Positions 22,522-34,843 are shown, counted from the stretch's first letter. The stretch is 64,000 nucleotides of DNA from Gnetum montanum (GCA_015680685.1 MNCI01003975.1:1710704-1774703); one strand, 5' to 3'. Made by a program: numbers and translations. Notes: generated from the sequence alone by a model not told the origin.

Positions 22522-23139
22522 TTTTGTTAATCCAAACATTATCAATAGGATGCTTTCTATTATTTTTTGATTTTTCATATTTTGGATGTTCTAATATTTA
22601 AGGGTTTTTCATATAATTAGATTTGATGATTACCTATTAATATTTAACATGAGTTTTGAAGGGTTTTAGATGCTACATTGTTGATTCTTTAGGATGTTAT
22701 TCTTGATGTGTTGTGTATGTCGGATTAATTTATGTATGAGATTGATTATTGAGCATATTTTCCATCCTTACATTAATAACAAGTTAAAATGTGATTCGTG
22801 TTGTAATTACATCTAGGTCATAGTCAAAGGTTTTGTGGACATGGATTACATTCAAGTTGTGTTATATTCATGATGTATATTTTCATCCTTTTTGTTATGA
22901 TCATGGATTTATGATACATTTTTAGGGTTTATTGTGCTAGAGTATTGATCATAAGTGAGTCATAATTCACCTACAATGGGGCCATGTTGATTTTCAATTC
23001 TAAATTTTTATTGAATTATGAGTGGAGCATAAACATACAATGTTCATGATGAGATCACAATGTTTATATTATGCAAAATATAAACTTATTTTAAGCCACA
23101 CCAAGGGTAAGGTCCTTTAATAAGGATGGGTGCAAGTGA
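22522..23139. other. Spacer between elements A and C
   Basis: AT-rich, no open frame. It continues across element C into 28582-30372, which may be the 5' LTR of element D, but I could not find a second LTR copy to prove it. Confidence 0.35.
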
Positions 23140-24230
23140 TGTGGATTGAAAACTTAGAAGGATGGTTGAATAAGTTCCCTAATTGAAATTGCACCTATCA
23201 CACAAAAACACCAAATTTTACATGGTTCCCCAACTTGGATACATCCATACTCAAAGGGTAGAATTTTTGCATACCTCTAGACTTTATTTCTCAAAAAATG
23301 TGGTTTTAAGGGTACCACACCCTGTACATGCTCTAAACTCTACATCAAAGTGTTTCACCACTACAATACCACTTAAACCTACAAGGATCCAACAAGCTCA
23401 AAATGTGGTTTCAAGAATCCCATAACCTTTACAAAATTAAGCTTTGCTATGAAGTATTTTGACATTGTAAAATCACTCATCCCTATAAGGTCCCAACAAA
23501 CTCAATGTGGATGCCTTCTTGCAAAAAGCACATCAACCCTGCAAGGCTGTAAGAAAAAGAAAAAGACATAAGGAAAGAATGTAACTAAATTTACAAGTCC
23601 TTATCATTGAAGCTCAATGCAACATACAACCAAGAAAATGATCTTACAATGAAAAACAAGAATACACTAGCATAGGTAAGATAATGATTGATTTGATGTG
23701 AATAGTACTTGCACAATTTCCAAGATTTTGGTATCTTCTTATAGCCTTGGAGTTTTCAAAAACTCCTCAGAATTTGTGCAACAACTACCAAACAGCTAGT
23801 GTAGACATCTCCTTCAAAGTTGGAACATCTACCTAAGATTCACCTCAATTTAAGAGAGACGTCTCACTAGGAAATGGGATGTCCTTTATGGGATGTCTCT
23901 AGGGAGATGTCTACTCTAAGATAGGTACATCTACTATTTCTAGGAGATGTCTCCTCATCTTTTGAGCTCTATCTTTTAGGCTTTCTCCCATTAATTTTTC
24001 TTCTTACCAATCCTTAGAGCATCTTCCTTTGATTTGTAGCCTTTGTTTTTGTCCGTGCTCTCATCTTAGCCCATAAACTCTTTACTTTTCATCTCATTGT
24101 AGCTCTTGTTTCCCTTGAGTCCTTAGTTCTCATGTGGAGTTCTTGTTCATGTCTTGCAAACACATCATCCATAACAAACATTCTATGCTCTCCATTTTTC
24201 TTAATCTTTTGACATACCAAAAGGTCAACA
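23140..24230 (-). repeat. Element C 3' LTR
   Basis: 1091 bp, closely similar to 27486-28581. Shared landmarks are 'gttgaataagttcc', 'ccaaattttaca/tgtgg', 'tttatttctcaaaaaa' and the 'agatgtctcc' cluster. It ends 'aaggtcaaca'. Confidence 0.85.
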
Positions 24231-25939
24231 ATCTACCCCTTTTGGTGATGTCCAAAACTTAAGACAATAGATTAGTAGATCCCAAAATCAATTAAGCTAA
24301 AGATGATGATGCATCTTTAATATAGTACAATACTCATTAGTCATTTAGACACTTGTGAATTTTTGAATGATAACATTTATGACCAAGAACCTAGAAACAA
24401 GAGCATTAGTACCACCATAATGTCAAAACTCTAAATTTATAAAGATAATCATTAATACCATCATAATATTAGAGCTATTCAAATATTTTTATCATCTCCA
24501 TAAAGTTATTATCGTTTACTAGCAATTTTGCTTACAACAGTTGGATAACAATCATATATGATATTATAGTTATGGGTTAATACGTTAAATTCTTCCCCTT
24601 TTTAGACATCATAGAAAAGAGGATCCTTACAACTAGCAAGGAGATCAAAAGATGATTGCACATCCTTCATCCAAGTAAAAACTCATAAGAAATTTCTCAA
24701 TACATCTTCATACAAAGTACTTTTCATATGAAGGAAAACAAGTACATATATACCCAACTTATAAAATAAATCAAATTTCAAAACTAAATCAAGAGATAGA
24801 GCAATTTCTAAGATGTTCATATTGATCACATGTATCTTAGGGAAGCTTAAGGTATATTATCCATTCATTTTTAAAACTTCCTAAAAGGCTTTCATAATTT
24901 CAAAATAGAAGTATAAGTACTTCATCTTGCTTTAGTAGGAATTATTTAACAACAAGGTACTTAAGTACTCAAATATATATTCATAATATGTCAATGATGT
25001 AGAACTATCATAGAGATATATTCAAATGAATTCCAAAATTGATTATCACTCTTAGGTAATAGAAATTTTAAGGATTGAATCAAAAACATTTTACTCTTTT
25101 ATCTTCAATTTTTATGAAATGAATATACCTTTTTTTTCTTTTCTAAGAATTATGTCTTGGAGAAGATATTCATAAATTCCCAAGTATTGATGATTCATAA
25201 TAATTCATGAGGTCCAAGCTTCCCCTACATATGTGCTTATCTTTTCTTTAACATTTTCAAAACATGAAGATAATTTTTCATAATTTTTCTTAGTCAAGAA
25301 TATTGAGTAATCCAACAAGGTTTATAGAAAGATAAAAATTAATAGGAACAAAACATAAAAAAATTTGTCTTACTTGATTAGCCAACTATGTCTTTCTTTA
25401 TCTTTTTCCTACAAAACCTGGTCCAAGTTCTCACATTTGTAGCATCTTATGATAAACATGGGTGTAATACCATTCTTGATTGTCAAAATCAAATATTCTT
25501 AAAAAATAAATAAAACTTTTTAAGGACATGTAAGAAACTAAGTAGTTCAAGAGATAATATGAGAGATAGTCATACTACTTTGATCTATTTTTCTATGAAT
25601 TAAGATATATGTTTCCTTTGGTAAAAAAGAATTCATAAAATATTCAAAAACTCACCCAAATTTTAACTAGAAAGTAAGGAAATAGAAACTTACCATGACT
25701 TACCTTACTTGATTATTAATGTGAGAAAGACTAATGAAGTTTAAGATGAGGTCCTCTATCATGGAGTATCTCCTTACCCTCTAATTTTCTTTCATTAGTT
25801 CCTTTACCTATGTCTTTAATCTTGTATGGAAATCTTTCTTATTCATGTTCTTCAGGATAGGAGAATCTATGGTCATTTATTATATCATCCATTCTTCCAA
25901 ATATTTTTTCAACTTTTATCCCATTCTCTTTTCAAGTTA
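24231..25939 (-). other. Element C 3' interior, no genes seen
   Basis: 1.7 kb between gag and the 3' LTR. It is AT-rich with dense stops on both strands. A purine tract at 24231-24246 (minus) abuts the LTR. Pol would be expected here in an autonomous copia element and is not recognisable. Confidence 0.5.
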
Positions 25940-26434
25940 TTACATCCTATAAGATACACTCAATAGTTTCCTTTTGATAAGACTAAGCATCAATGTTCTT
26001 TTGTCCAATATGAGGATAATAATAATATTTTTTATGTCCATAATTTTTACAAACATATAAAGTGTTTTCTTCATGAAGTTATCAAACCTAATTATGCTTG
26101 AGCTAGTGCTAGTATCCTTTTGTGGGGTTTCTTCCAAGCTTTCACTTCTAGGGTGATTTTCATTATTTTCACTAACCCCTTCTTAAGTATACCTACATTT
26201 CTCTTCATCTAATGGGGTTAGCAGTTGAATCTCAGCCTTTATGTCTGAGATTTCCCCTTTTAACTTGGATGATAAGGTATGAATTTCAAAAAAAATTCTA
26301 TTCATATTTTTCTTTACGTTTTTGAGTAAATAATGTAGGATAAGAATTTCTTCATGTAATTCACTATATCTTTCATCGTACTTACGTCTTAGTTCATCAA
26401 GAATTTGTGATGAATCTTCATTTATAAGGGCCAT
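25940..26434 (-). pseudogene. Element C gag, C-terminal coiled-coil part
   Basis: A minus-strand frame of 83 codons (MALINEDSSQILDELRRKYD...) is followed, after a stop, by 65 more. Heptad-like spacing (ILHYLLKNVKKNMNRI, LSSKLKGEISDIKAEIQLL) predicts a coiled coil. It follows directly on the upstream gag piece. I see no clear CCHC knuckle. Confidence 0.5.
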
Positions 26435-26567
26435 ACATATGAACTACGAATATTTTGTGGTATCATCAATATCTTCTTCACTTTTCTCTCCATCATCCTA
26501 GCTTATGTATAAGTTGGTCTTTTTCATGTCAAAGTCAGTTTTATCCTTTTCATGTGACCTCCCATTG

Positions 26568-27429
26568 CTAGGATATTTGGAGGCCATCAAATTTTGAATT
26601 TGAAAAGTTCGTACCTATATCCTTGCCTTTAGAGTTGGATTGGTTTGATTCTAATTGATTGAGGATTTTTCCTTTTCTTGCAAGAAGCCTTTGAACTCTT
26701 CTTGATAGAAGAGCTATTTCTTCTTCATTGTTCAAATCTTGTTCAGCCAATTCCTTCTTTTTGGATGCTAATTTTAAGATAATGGGCTTTTCTTTTATTG
26801 TTCCTTCTCTTATGAGATTCATTTCATAAGAAATGAGAGCACTTTGGAGTTCTTCAAATTTTAAAAGCAAAAAATCTCTACTTTCTTCCATAGATGTAAC
26901 ATTATTTCTAAACTCAAGTTGTAGTGTCCTAATCATTTTAATGATTACATCAATTTTAGGTAAGTCCTTGACTATTCCCCTAATTGCTACAACTAGATTT
27001 TTTGTCCTGAAAAATAGTCTATTATCTTTTCTCCTTCTCTCATTTTAAGTTTATCATACTCACTTTGAAAAACTAAGAGTTTGGATTGTTTGACTATGGA
27101 TGTGCCCTCATAGGTAGCTTATAAGGTTCTCCAAATTTCTTTAGCAATTCCACATCTAGATACTCTAATAAATTTAGATTTATTTAATACACAATATAAA
27201 TAATTTTTTGCTTTAGAATTATACATAAACTTATCTCTTTCTTCTAGTGTCCACTTGCTGTATGGCTTGAGGACCTTTGATGCACTATAACAAGTGGTAT
27301 GTAACCTTCAAGGATGGACTTCCAAACCTCAAACTCCATTAACTCAAAGAATCCTTGCATCCTTGCCTTCCAATAGGCAAAATCGAATCCATCAAACATT
27401 GGTGGTTTTATGTAGGATGTCCCCTCCAT
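26568..27429 (-). pseudogene. Element C gag (UBN2/copia type), frame-broken
   Basis: The minus-strand reading starts at ATG 27429 with MEGTSYIKPPMFDGFDFAYW, the classic copia gag opening (xPPxFDGxNYxxWKxRM), then KARMQGFF. After a stop it resumes, in shifted frames, with IAKEIWRTL, EGTSIVKQSKLLVF and EYDKLKM, matching UBN2 gag (AKEIWDxLExxHEGTSxVKxSK). It ends with SALISYEMNL and a run of charged helices. The product would be the capsid protein. Stops and shifts show that it is inactive. Confidence 0.7.
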
Positions 27430-27469
27430 AGTTGACTCTTTGAAATTTGAAGCTGAACGTAAGAGTACT

Positions 27470-27483
27470 GGGCTCTAATGCCA
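27470..27483 (-). promoter_or_regulatory. Element C primer-binding site
   Basis: The minus strand reads TGGCATTAGAGCCC, two bases inside the 5' LTR. It is a variant of the TGGTATCAGAGCC initiator-Met site used by most copia elements. Confidence 0.75.
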
Positions 27484-27485
27484 CT

Positions 27486-28581
27486 TGTGGATCAAGAACT
27501 TATAAAGGGGGTTGAATAAGTTCCCCAATTGAAATTGCACTTATTACATAAAAACACCAAATTTTATGTGGTTTTCCAACTTGGGTACATTCACACTTTG
27601 AGGGTAGAATCGATGCACACCTCTAGATTTTATTTCTCAAAAAAATATGGTTTGAAGGATACCACACCCTATACAAGCTCTGAGATTTACATTAAAGTGT
27701 TTCATCACCATGAAACCACTCAATTCCGCAAGGTCCCAACAATCTCATAATGTGATTTCAAGGATCCCACAACCCTTACAAGATTGAGCTTCACTTCAGA
27801 GTGTTTTGATGCTGCAAAACTAGTTAATCCCACAAGGTTCCAACAAGCTCAATGTGGATGCCTTCTTGCAAGAAGCACATCAACCCTATAAGGTTATAAG
27901 AAAAAGAAAAAGAAAAAGAAAGAAAGAAATGTAACTAAATTTACAAGTCCTTGTACTTGAAGATCAATACAACACACAAGTGAGCAAATGATGTTACAAT
28001 GAAGAACAAGAATACAATAACATAGATAAGACAATGATTGATCTGATGTGACTAGTTCTTACACAATTTTCAAGATTTTGGTATCTTCTTATAGCCTTTG
28101 AGTTTCCAAAAACTCCTTGAAATTCATGCAACAACTACCAAATAGTTAGTGTAGATGTCTTCTCAAAGTTGGGATGTCTACCTGAGATTGACCTCAATTT
28201 AGGAGAGACATCTCATTGGAAAATGGGATGTCTTCTGTAGGATATCTCTAGGAAGATGTCTACTTTGAGATAAAAACTTCTACTATTTTTGGGAGATGTC
28301 TCCTTATCTTTTGGGCTCTATCTTCTAAGGTTTTCTCCTATCAATTTGCCTTCTTGCCAATCCTTGGAGCATCTTCCTTTAATTTGTAGCCTTCATTTTC
28401 ATCCATACTCTCATCGTGGCCCATAAAGTCTTTACTTTGTCATCTCATTGTAGATCTTGTTTCCCTTAAATCCTTAGTTCTCATGTGGAGTTTTTTTTCA
28501 TGTCATACAAACACATCATCTATAACAAACATTCTATGTTCTCCATTTTCCTTAACATTTTGACATATCACAAGGTCAACA
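27486..28581 (-). repeat. Element C 5' LTR
   Basis: 1096 bp, partner of 23140-24230. It includes a short (agaaa)n purine stretch near 27899-27930 that is expanded relative to the other LTR. Confidence 0.85.
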
Positions 28582-30372
28582 AGTAATTCATAGATCATAT
28601 TCAAGATTGTAGTTGATAAAATGTGACTTATGTGTATTGAAATTGAAATTCAATGACTTGGATAAATGAACATATCTTATGCTCATTTTTAAGAAGTGAT
28701 TTGAATGTAATGATTGATGTGCATCATGCATATGATGTGATGAGCCTCTCAATATGTCATTCCTTATTCTTGATACCAATAGGACTAGTTTTTAGGGTTT
28801 GTATGCATATGATGTCTATGTTATAATATGTATCTTATATAATTTTCTTGGGATACACTTGATGCCTATAGCACTAATTTCTTAGGGTTATGATCGTTAT
28901 ATGCTATATTGATCATGTAATTTTGTTACTGTGATTTGTATGCATCTAGATGGTTTGTATGATTATGTATGCATGCCTTCTAGTGGTACTAACACAAGTG
29001 TATGAACTAGTTTACAAGAGGCATACTAGACAAGTTGGGTAAAGTTCCTTTCAGATGCATCAATGAGGCTTCTATCTCATTCCTCATGTTGAGAGTGGGA
29101 GAGTATAGATCCATCCTATAATTGGTATGGGATCTTGATACATTATAATATGTACAAATCCATTATACAAAAGGTTAGTGATCTAGATCTATAAATGAGG
29201 TAGTAAGTACTAGTACGACTTGTAAAAAAAGTAATGAAATTAATAAAAGAGATAAATGCATTGTTATGATTGATGAACACTCATTTCAATGATATCATGC
29301 TATACACAAAGAGTGGATGTTTTGGTAGCACCAAGGACTAGATATGGTATGATTATCATATTATGATTTATCCTTAGAGGATTGGTTTCTAAGGGAATCA
29401 ATGATGACATGATTATGATACCATCTATGTGATGCTAAATGTGTTACAAATTATGCTATGTAATGCATAAATTGTGAGACTAGAAGCACTAGTTTCTAGT
29501 AACTCTTGAAACTAGCTTGTATTAATGATGCTTAGTTTATGGGATATATGTAATGTGATGCATATGCTTGTTTTAGTATATATTATCATGATGTATGTGA
29601 TAGAGTTAGTAATAGCTAAGTATTGTCATGTTGAGTCTATGAATGATTATACTAGTTATGATTAATGTAATGAATATGTAATGTAAATCATGATATTGTG
29701 ATATGCTCTAGCTATGATTGTGATTGTGAGTACTAGTATGTTGTGCATGTAGTTTATGCATACTAATCACTGATGCAAGTAATACAAATCCCACACCTTA
29801 CCTTCATCATGGCATCAAACTGCATCAGTAGGAGATGTATAAAGACTCTAACTCAATCTTTATACTAAATTCTTTTGTTTAGGTAATGGAGCCAAGAGCT
29901 CAAGAGATCTAAGAATCTAAGAAAGGTGCTAGTAACCATGGTCTATTAATTCTATTCATTTTGTTATATGTATTATTTATTCATAACATGAACATGTTTG
30001 CTGCTATTTTTTTAAAGATCTATGAAACATAATATTATATAGGATGCCTTTGGTATATACTGACATATATTTGAGATCCATGGTGCTATGTTAGCTCTAT
30101 AGATTATTATCTTATGCTAGCTAGGTAGGTTGCATGTACATGATTAGCTTGTGATGTACTTTGATCATTATAAGAATATATATGTGCTAGAAATGGCTTG
30201 ATGTTATGATTTTTCTACTTTATGGTTATCATATGTATTGGAATTTTAAAGGAGTGATTTATATGCTTCCACTACATTTTAAATATATCTTATGAAGCAC
30301 ATGTGATAGCACATGTTAGAGAGATGGTTACTCCCTTGTTTGAGATGAAAGAATAGAAAGGATGCTAAAAAA
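28582..30372. other. Non-coding, possible 5' LTR of element D
   Basis: No genes. The region ends immediately before a primer-binding site, so its right part is probably the 5' LTR of element D. Its left boundary is unknown, and element C may have inserted into it. Confidence 0.4.
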
Positions 30373-30387
30373 TGGTATCAAAGTAGG
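30373..30387 (+). promoter_or_regulatory. Element D primer-binding site
   Basis: TGGTATCAAAGTAGG compares with the canonical TGGTATCAGAGC. It is preceded by an A-rich stretch and followed by gag. Confidence 0.6.
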
Positions 30388-30439
30388 ATTCTCCCATTAG
30401 AGTATGATGTATGGTACTTATCTTTATGATTGTAGGTAC

Positions 30440-31560
30440 TAGAGATGGCAATGAGGTAAAGGCTAGGTACTAGTGGTTACTATATTGAGGAGAAATAGGA
30501 TCTATTGATTATGAAGCCATAAACACTAATGATGAGAAAAGCTTCATTTGTGAGTACAAGAGCTAGTTAATCATAGAAAAAGCTAGTCAATCAATGATGT
30601 AGTTGCTAAAAAAATTCATGGCTAGGACAAGGACTACTCCATCACCTTTGATAGTTACTTGGGAGGTTGGAAATGACATTGATAGTGGTGATTAGATAAA
30701 AGATGATGAATTTAAAGATCTAAAAAGGTAGTCAATCATTAGAGAGCTTGTGAAATAGTTTCACAATCTATATCCTTTTATATTATCTAGTATCAATGAT
30801 TGTACCAAAGCTACAAAGTAGTTGAAGAGGTTAAACAAAATTTTTAATCTAATGTGGTGTACTTGAGCTTAATAAACATGGTTGATAATCTATCAGTTAT
30901 AGGACATTGCCAGACATTAGTGGAGCTCAAAGGAATAGGTTAAAGAGCTAGGTAGGATGGAAGGTTCCATGGCCAAATTTTCTAAGTTCATTTAATTAAG
31001 ATACATCTCAATATAGTACACTTAGAATAAGGAGGAGAATTTTTACAAGTATTAGAGTAACTTAACTATGGATGAGTATGATGCATGATTTTTTGAGCTC
31101 AATAGCTATGTTACTAAGCCCATGAAATTTTAGGAGAGGATGAATATGTTTGTTCAAGAACTTTGGCTTATCATAAAGCATCATATACTATTGTCATGCT
31201 TCACCACTTATGATGATGCATGTGAGGTGGTCATGGATTTGGTGAAAGCCTTCTTAAGGATGTAGCTCATGAAGGATGTAGGTAGAGATAGAAGAGAGAA
31301 CCACTACTAGTTAGGAAGTGATATGGATCCTTCAAATAGGTACAAGAAGGATATGATGGCAGAGGATATGAAGGTGGCCTATAGCAATTAGCTATTTGTG
31401 ATCATGTTTCATCTTCTACAAGCTATGATACATCTTCTATATGTTACTAATGTGGGTAGTTTGGACATTTTTAGAAGAACCTTCTAAATTGATATACATG
31501 TGATCAACTAAGATATAAGACCAAGGAGTGTCTAAATTAAACGTTGGCTATGGGAGAGGT
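30440..31560 (+). pseudogene. Element D gag with zinc knuckle, heavily broken
   Basis: A plus-strand reading around 31070-31260 gives DEYDA-FFELNSYVTKPMKF and ERMNMFVQELW, as in gypsy gag (YxxxFxxLSRFAP...ExxRxxxFxxGL). At 31442-31475 a zinc-knuckle relic reads CYxCGxFGHF; the last cysteine is not in place. Many stops are present. The capsid/nucleocapsid protein could not be made. Confidence 0.5.
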
Positions 31561-31659
31561 CATAGATAAGGAGAGAAAACTCTAGTGATCGGTGTATGTT
31601 AAGCTCCCATAAGATAGCTTGGTAAAGAAAGATAGATAGGAAAAAGAGGCCAGGGATGA

Positions 31660-31941
31660 GTGTATACTCTAATAGACCAACCATTGAATGTGTGCTCCAA
31701 AACTATTATGGAGACAAATGGTACAATCTTAGACCTTCCTATATTAGTTTTGTTTGATACTAGTATTAGCCATTCATTTATAAGTTCTAACATTATATCC
31801 CAAGTAGCTCTTCCATGTTATGATCTTCATCCAAAGTTATTGGTACATTCTACTAGGCGTTATGAAACTTGGATAGATCAAATTTGCAAACATGTACTAG
31901 TAGTGTTACAAAGGAGATGTGGATCAGTGACCTTCATGTGA
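31660..31941 (+). pseudogene. Element D retropepsin
   Basis: An open frame of 93 codons. The active-site region VLFDTSISHSFIS matches the VLFDTGASHSFIS signature of chromovirus-type proteases, but the invariant glycine of D-T-G is serine. The downstream LPCYDLHPKLLVHS fits the same family. Confidence 0.7.
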
Positions 31942-32189
31942 TGGATCTTGAAAATTATGTATCATTTTAAGCACAGATTGGCTATCATAGTTCAACGTCA
32001 ATCTAGACTATTAGGAGAAGCTTCTAAGATTATAGGCAATAAATGGTTGGTAGGTAGAGATTTAGACTAATTCTAGGTCATTTAGGTTAGATTTGATGAA
32101 TTCTAGAGCTTTTCATCAGATGATCTAGAAGGAACATAGTGGCTACATTATGTCCATCTATCAAAGAAGTTAGTGAAGCTTGATTAGAT

Positions 32190-32325
32190 CCTAGTGGTAT
32201 GTGATTTTTCTAATATATTTTAGAGAGTTGTCTAGTTTGTCATTTAGGTGAGAGGTGGAGTTTGAGATTAAGTTATAGCTAGGTATCAAGCCTATCATTG
32301 TATCTTCCATAGCTTACATATTTTT
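32190..32325 (+). pseudogene. Element D reverse transcriptase, N-terminal relic
   Basis: The plus-strand reading DFSNIF...VRGGVEIKL-LGIKPIIVSSIAYIF matches the conserved RT entry block DFxDVFPE...REVEFxIxLxPGTKPISxxPYRM. Three or more stops interrupt it, and nothing further of RT follows. Confidence 0.6.
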
Positions 32326-32949
32326 TTTCTTTGAAATACATTTCAAATCATAGTAGATTCACCATCAGTTGCAATTAATTTATTAAGGTTCAAAGAAAAA
32401 ATAAATAGCATTACAAGTAATAACTAGTTGAGATGTCACAGGTAATGGTTAGTTTTAGAAAAAATGGTTTGTTGTAGAAAAAGAAAAAAAAATTAAATAT
32501 ATAATAACTATAATAAAATAAACCAGTTTTAGAGAAAAATAATATGAAAAAATAAAAGAAAAAATATTTTAAATACTATTTTAAGATTAAAAATGACTAT
32601 TTGTAGGACAAAAGTAGTATGAATAAAAGGGTAGGCAAAGTAGGGGATACACGGATTGTTAGTTTAGTAGACATAGGGAGATAGTACTTTTTAGAAAAAG
32701 TAAAACTACTAATTAAAAAATTTTAAATCAAAATAAATATAATTAATTAAAAATATAAAAGGTTTGTGAAGGAAACAGAAATAAAAGTAAAATAAGATAG
32801 TCATCAAAACTAAACTCACAACTTCTAACATGTAAGATGAAAAATCTGTAAATAAATATAAAGCATACTATATAAAAAATTCTTTTAGAAAGAAAAAATA
32901 GTAAATAAAGTAAGATTTCAAAGAAAATATCTACATTATTTAATTTTTG
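32326..32949. other. AT-rich spacer
   Basis: Very A-rich, without open frames. It may include the 3' terminal region of the Penelope-like remnant, whose ORF ends at about 32950. Confidence 0.4.
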
Positions 32950-33785
32950 TTAAAGTAGGCCACCACACTAAGTGGGTAAAATAGCATTAATCTTGATTAA
33001 CATTATTAAAATAAATTCTAATTCTAAAAGCTTCTCTAATTTTTCTACCTACAAAGTTATCCATTACACAAAGAACTTCACTATTATCTATAAATCACTT
33101 ATGATTTCTAGTGGAATTATCATTTTATATGTATTCTATAAGAAGTCATTTTAAAGATCTATTATATTATATATCTTTTAAGTGCTCTTTCAATCTAATA
33201 GAGAAAGTCTCATCACTTTCATTAATATAACATTTATCCCAACTACACGAAATTTTATAAACATTGTTATTATTAAATATTTTTCATTTTTAAGACAATG
33301 AAAAGAGTTAGAAATTTTTTTATAAGATTTAAAGGTCATTATAACATCACGTTTTTTTAAAACTCTAGCTATTTTCTCATAAATACCTTTGATGTAGGAA
33401 ATGGTGATCAATTTTTATTTTAAAGAGAATTATTATTATCTAAATTTTCTAGGTCTATATTTATATCAAAAGGAACATCTATTTTATTTAGCAAAAAATG
33501 AATTTTATCCATGCTTTAGATATAGTCTTTTTATCAAACTTATTAAGCTTAAAGATAGTATTAAAATGATTAGCCTTTTTATAAAAAGAATTTGTATTAT
33601 AAATGTTGAGAGATCTAATCATTAAGGAGTATAGGATAGAGAAATTTTAACTAAAAATGTAATTAGAATTACCATCCAAATACTAATCAATATGTGTTTC
33701 TTTTCTAAAGACTTTATATGATACCCTGAATTTATTGTTCAAGTCTTTCTTTCTTACTATATTTGCATCTAAGAAATGTAGGTAC
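32950..33785 (-). pseudogene. Penelope-like retroelement: RT C-terminal part plus GIY-YIG endonuclease, 5'-truncated
   Basis: The minus-strand reading, with frameshifts and about eight stops, gives the diagnostic PLE order. First comes the RT thumb: FLDANIVRKKDLNNKFRV, then VFRKETHID-YLDGNSNYI, matching FLDVLVxR...VYRKPTHTDRYLxYxSNHP. Next is the linker ISYIKGIYEKIARVLKKRDV (cf. PYIxGLSEKIxRILKKxNI). Last is the nuclease: VYKISCSWDKCYINESDETF and SIRLKEHLKDI, then DNFVGRKIREAFRIRI. These supply the GIY-like VYK, the YIG-like YIN, the catalytic Arg, and the Glu of KIREAxEI. The remnant ends with W-W-P. The palm domain is missing, consistent with 5' truncation at about 33785. GIY-YIG PLEs join an RT to a nickase-like domain. 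Confidence 0.85.
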
Positions 33786-34635
33786 CAAGCCTATCTCCAA
33801 ATACTAAGCTTGATGCATCCTAGCATCTCTCCATGAGATGCTTTAGTATTATTTATGTATATTTGGACTAAAATAGGCTAAATAAGTTTTTATATTTTAT
33901 GTTACTTTATTTTATAATTTACTAATTTAATTTTCTTTAAATTGATGTAATAGGTTGGTCAACATTGTTCAACATGAATCAATGTGGTTTAATAGAGCTT
34001 ATGAAGACTTTAGTTAATGCCACTTAATATTTATTAATTATTACATGGCTTAACCACCAAGGACTTATAACTAATTTTGTAGTTTATTATAACCACTTGA
34101 ATTAGTTGTAACTTTTGAGTGGTTAGCGATGATAACATCCAACCACCAAACCAGTTATACCTTTTTATTCTTATATATATAATTTGGAAAATAATAGATG
34201 TTTTATATTCTAAATAACATTCTAGTTTATCATTTAAGCTTGGTTTGTAACTTGTAGCATTGATAAGTATTTTTTGCAAGGACAATAATCAATGATAAAA
34301 TTATTCTAGAAATAGATACTTTTCTGCAAAGAAAGCAACTTACATTATCTAGGAATAAATAATGTTTATTATCCATGATTTTATTATACTTTTCTAGAAA
34401 TAGAAAGTAGTGTTTGCATTATCCTAAAAGAGTTAATTTTTTTGCTTATTATTCTAATAGAAAACACTTTCCCCAAGTTTTCTTTATTACATTTTATGAT
34501 TATTAATAGGGATTAAGGTTCTACAAATAGAACCATTAACTAGAAATTATCTCAATATATTTACTTATCATTTGAGTTAATAAAAAGAGTTATTCCATAT
34601 ATCTTTGAGCTTAATTTTATATTTATTTAATGATA
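33786..34635. other. Non-coding, probably part of the element E 5' LTR
   Basis: AT-rich, with 'atatatat' stretches near 34158 and no open frame. The SINE-like sequence and the element E PBS follow, so the right part is probably LTR. No partner LTR was found in the window. Confidence 0.4.
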
Positions 34636-34843
34636 GGGACCATCATTTAGAGTGATGGTAAGGTGCTTGTTTCTCAAGTCAAAGAACTAGGTTTGAGCTT
34701 AGGTACAACCACTCAAAAAAGTTAGGCTTTCACTAATCTACAAACCCTCTGAGGACCCCTCTTAGCAAGATGAACACTATCACATCCAGCTGATGATCCT
34801 TCTATAGGATTGAGCTAAGCAATAATGACTCTGCTATCCTACT
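34636..34843 (+). mobile_element. tRNA-derived SINE-like sequence
   Basis: The first ~75 bp look like a tRNA: an A-box-like tagagtgatgg (34648-34658) and a B-box-like ggtttgagctt (34690-34700; canonical GGTTCGANNCC), 31 bp apart as in tRNA genes. The flanking halves can form acceptor-like and anticodon-like stems (cttg/caag). A ~140-bp unrelated tail follows. Pol III promoters of this kind drive SINEs. Ends and target duplication are not certain; 'tgata' lies at both proposed ends. Confidence 0.5.

Larger units (their letters stand above)
23140..28581 (-). mobile_element. Element C: Ty1/copia-type LTR element with gag, no pol
   Basis: LTRs at 23140-24230 and 27486-28581 (minus: TGTTGACCTT...TCCACA) are flanked by agtga (23135-23139) and agtaa (28582-28586), a 4/5 TSD. 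The PBS (TGGCATTAGAGCCC) lies inside the right LTR on the minus strand and a purine tract (aaaaggggtagatt) inside the left LTR. The 3.25-kb interior encodes a copia-type gag on the minus strand, but no protease, integrase or RT motifs are visible. The structure is that of a non-autonomous derivative. Confidence 0.8.
30373..32325 (+). mobile_element. Element D: 5' half of a Ty3/gypsy element
   Basis: It starts with a PBS at 30373-30387 (TGGTATCAAAGTAGG, initiator-Met type). A degraded gag with zinc knuckle, a protease and the first ~40 codons of RT follow in the expected order. Similarity stops at about 32325; no palm domain, RNase H or integrase follows. The order and motifs fit the chromovirus-like (Tekay/Del) branch, which is an inference. 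Confidence 0.65.
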
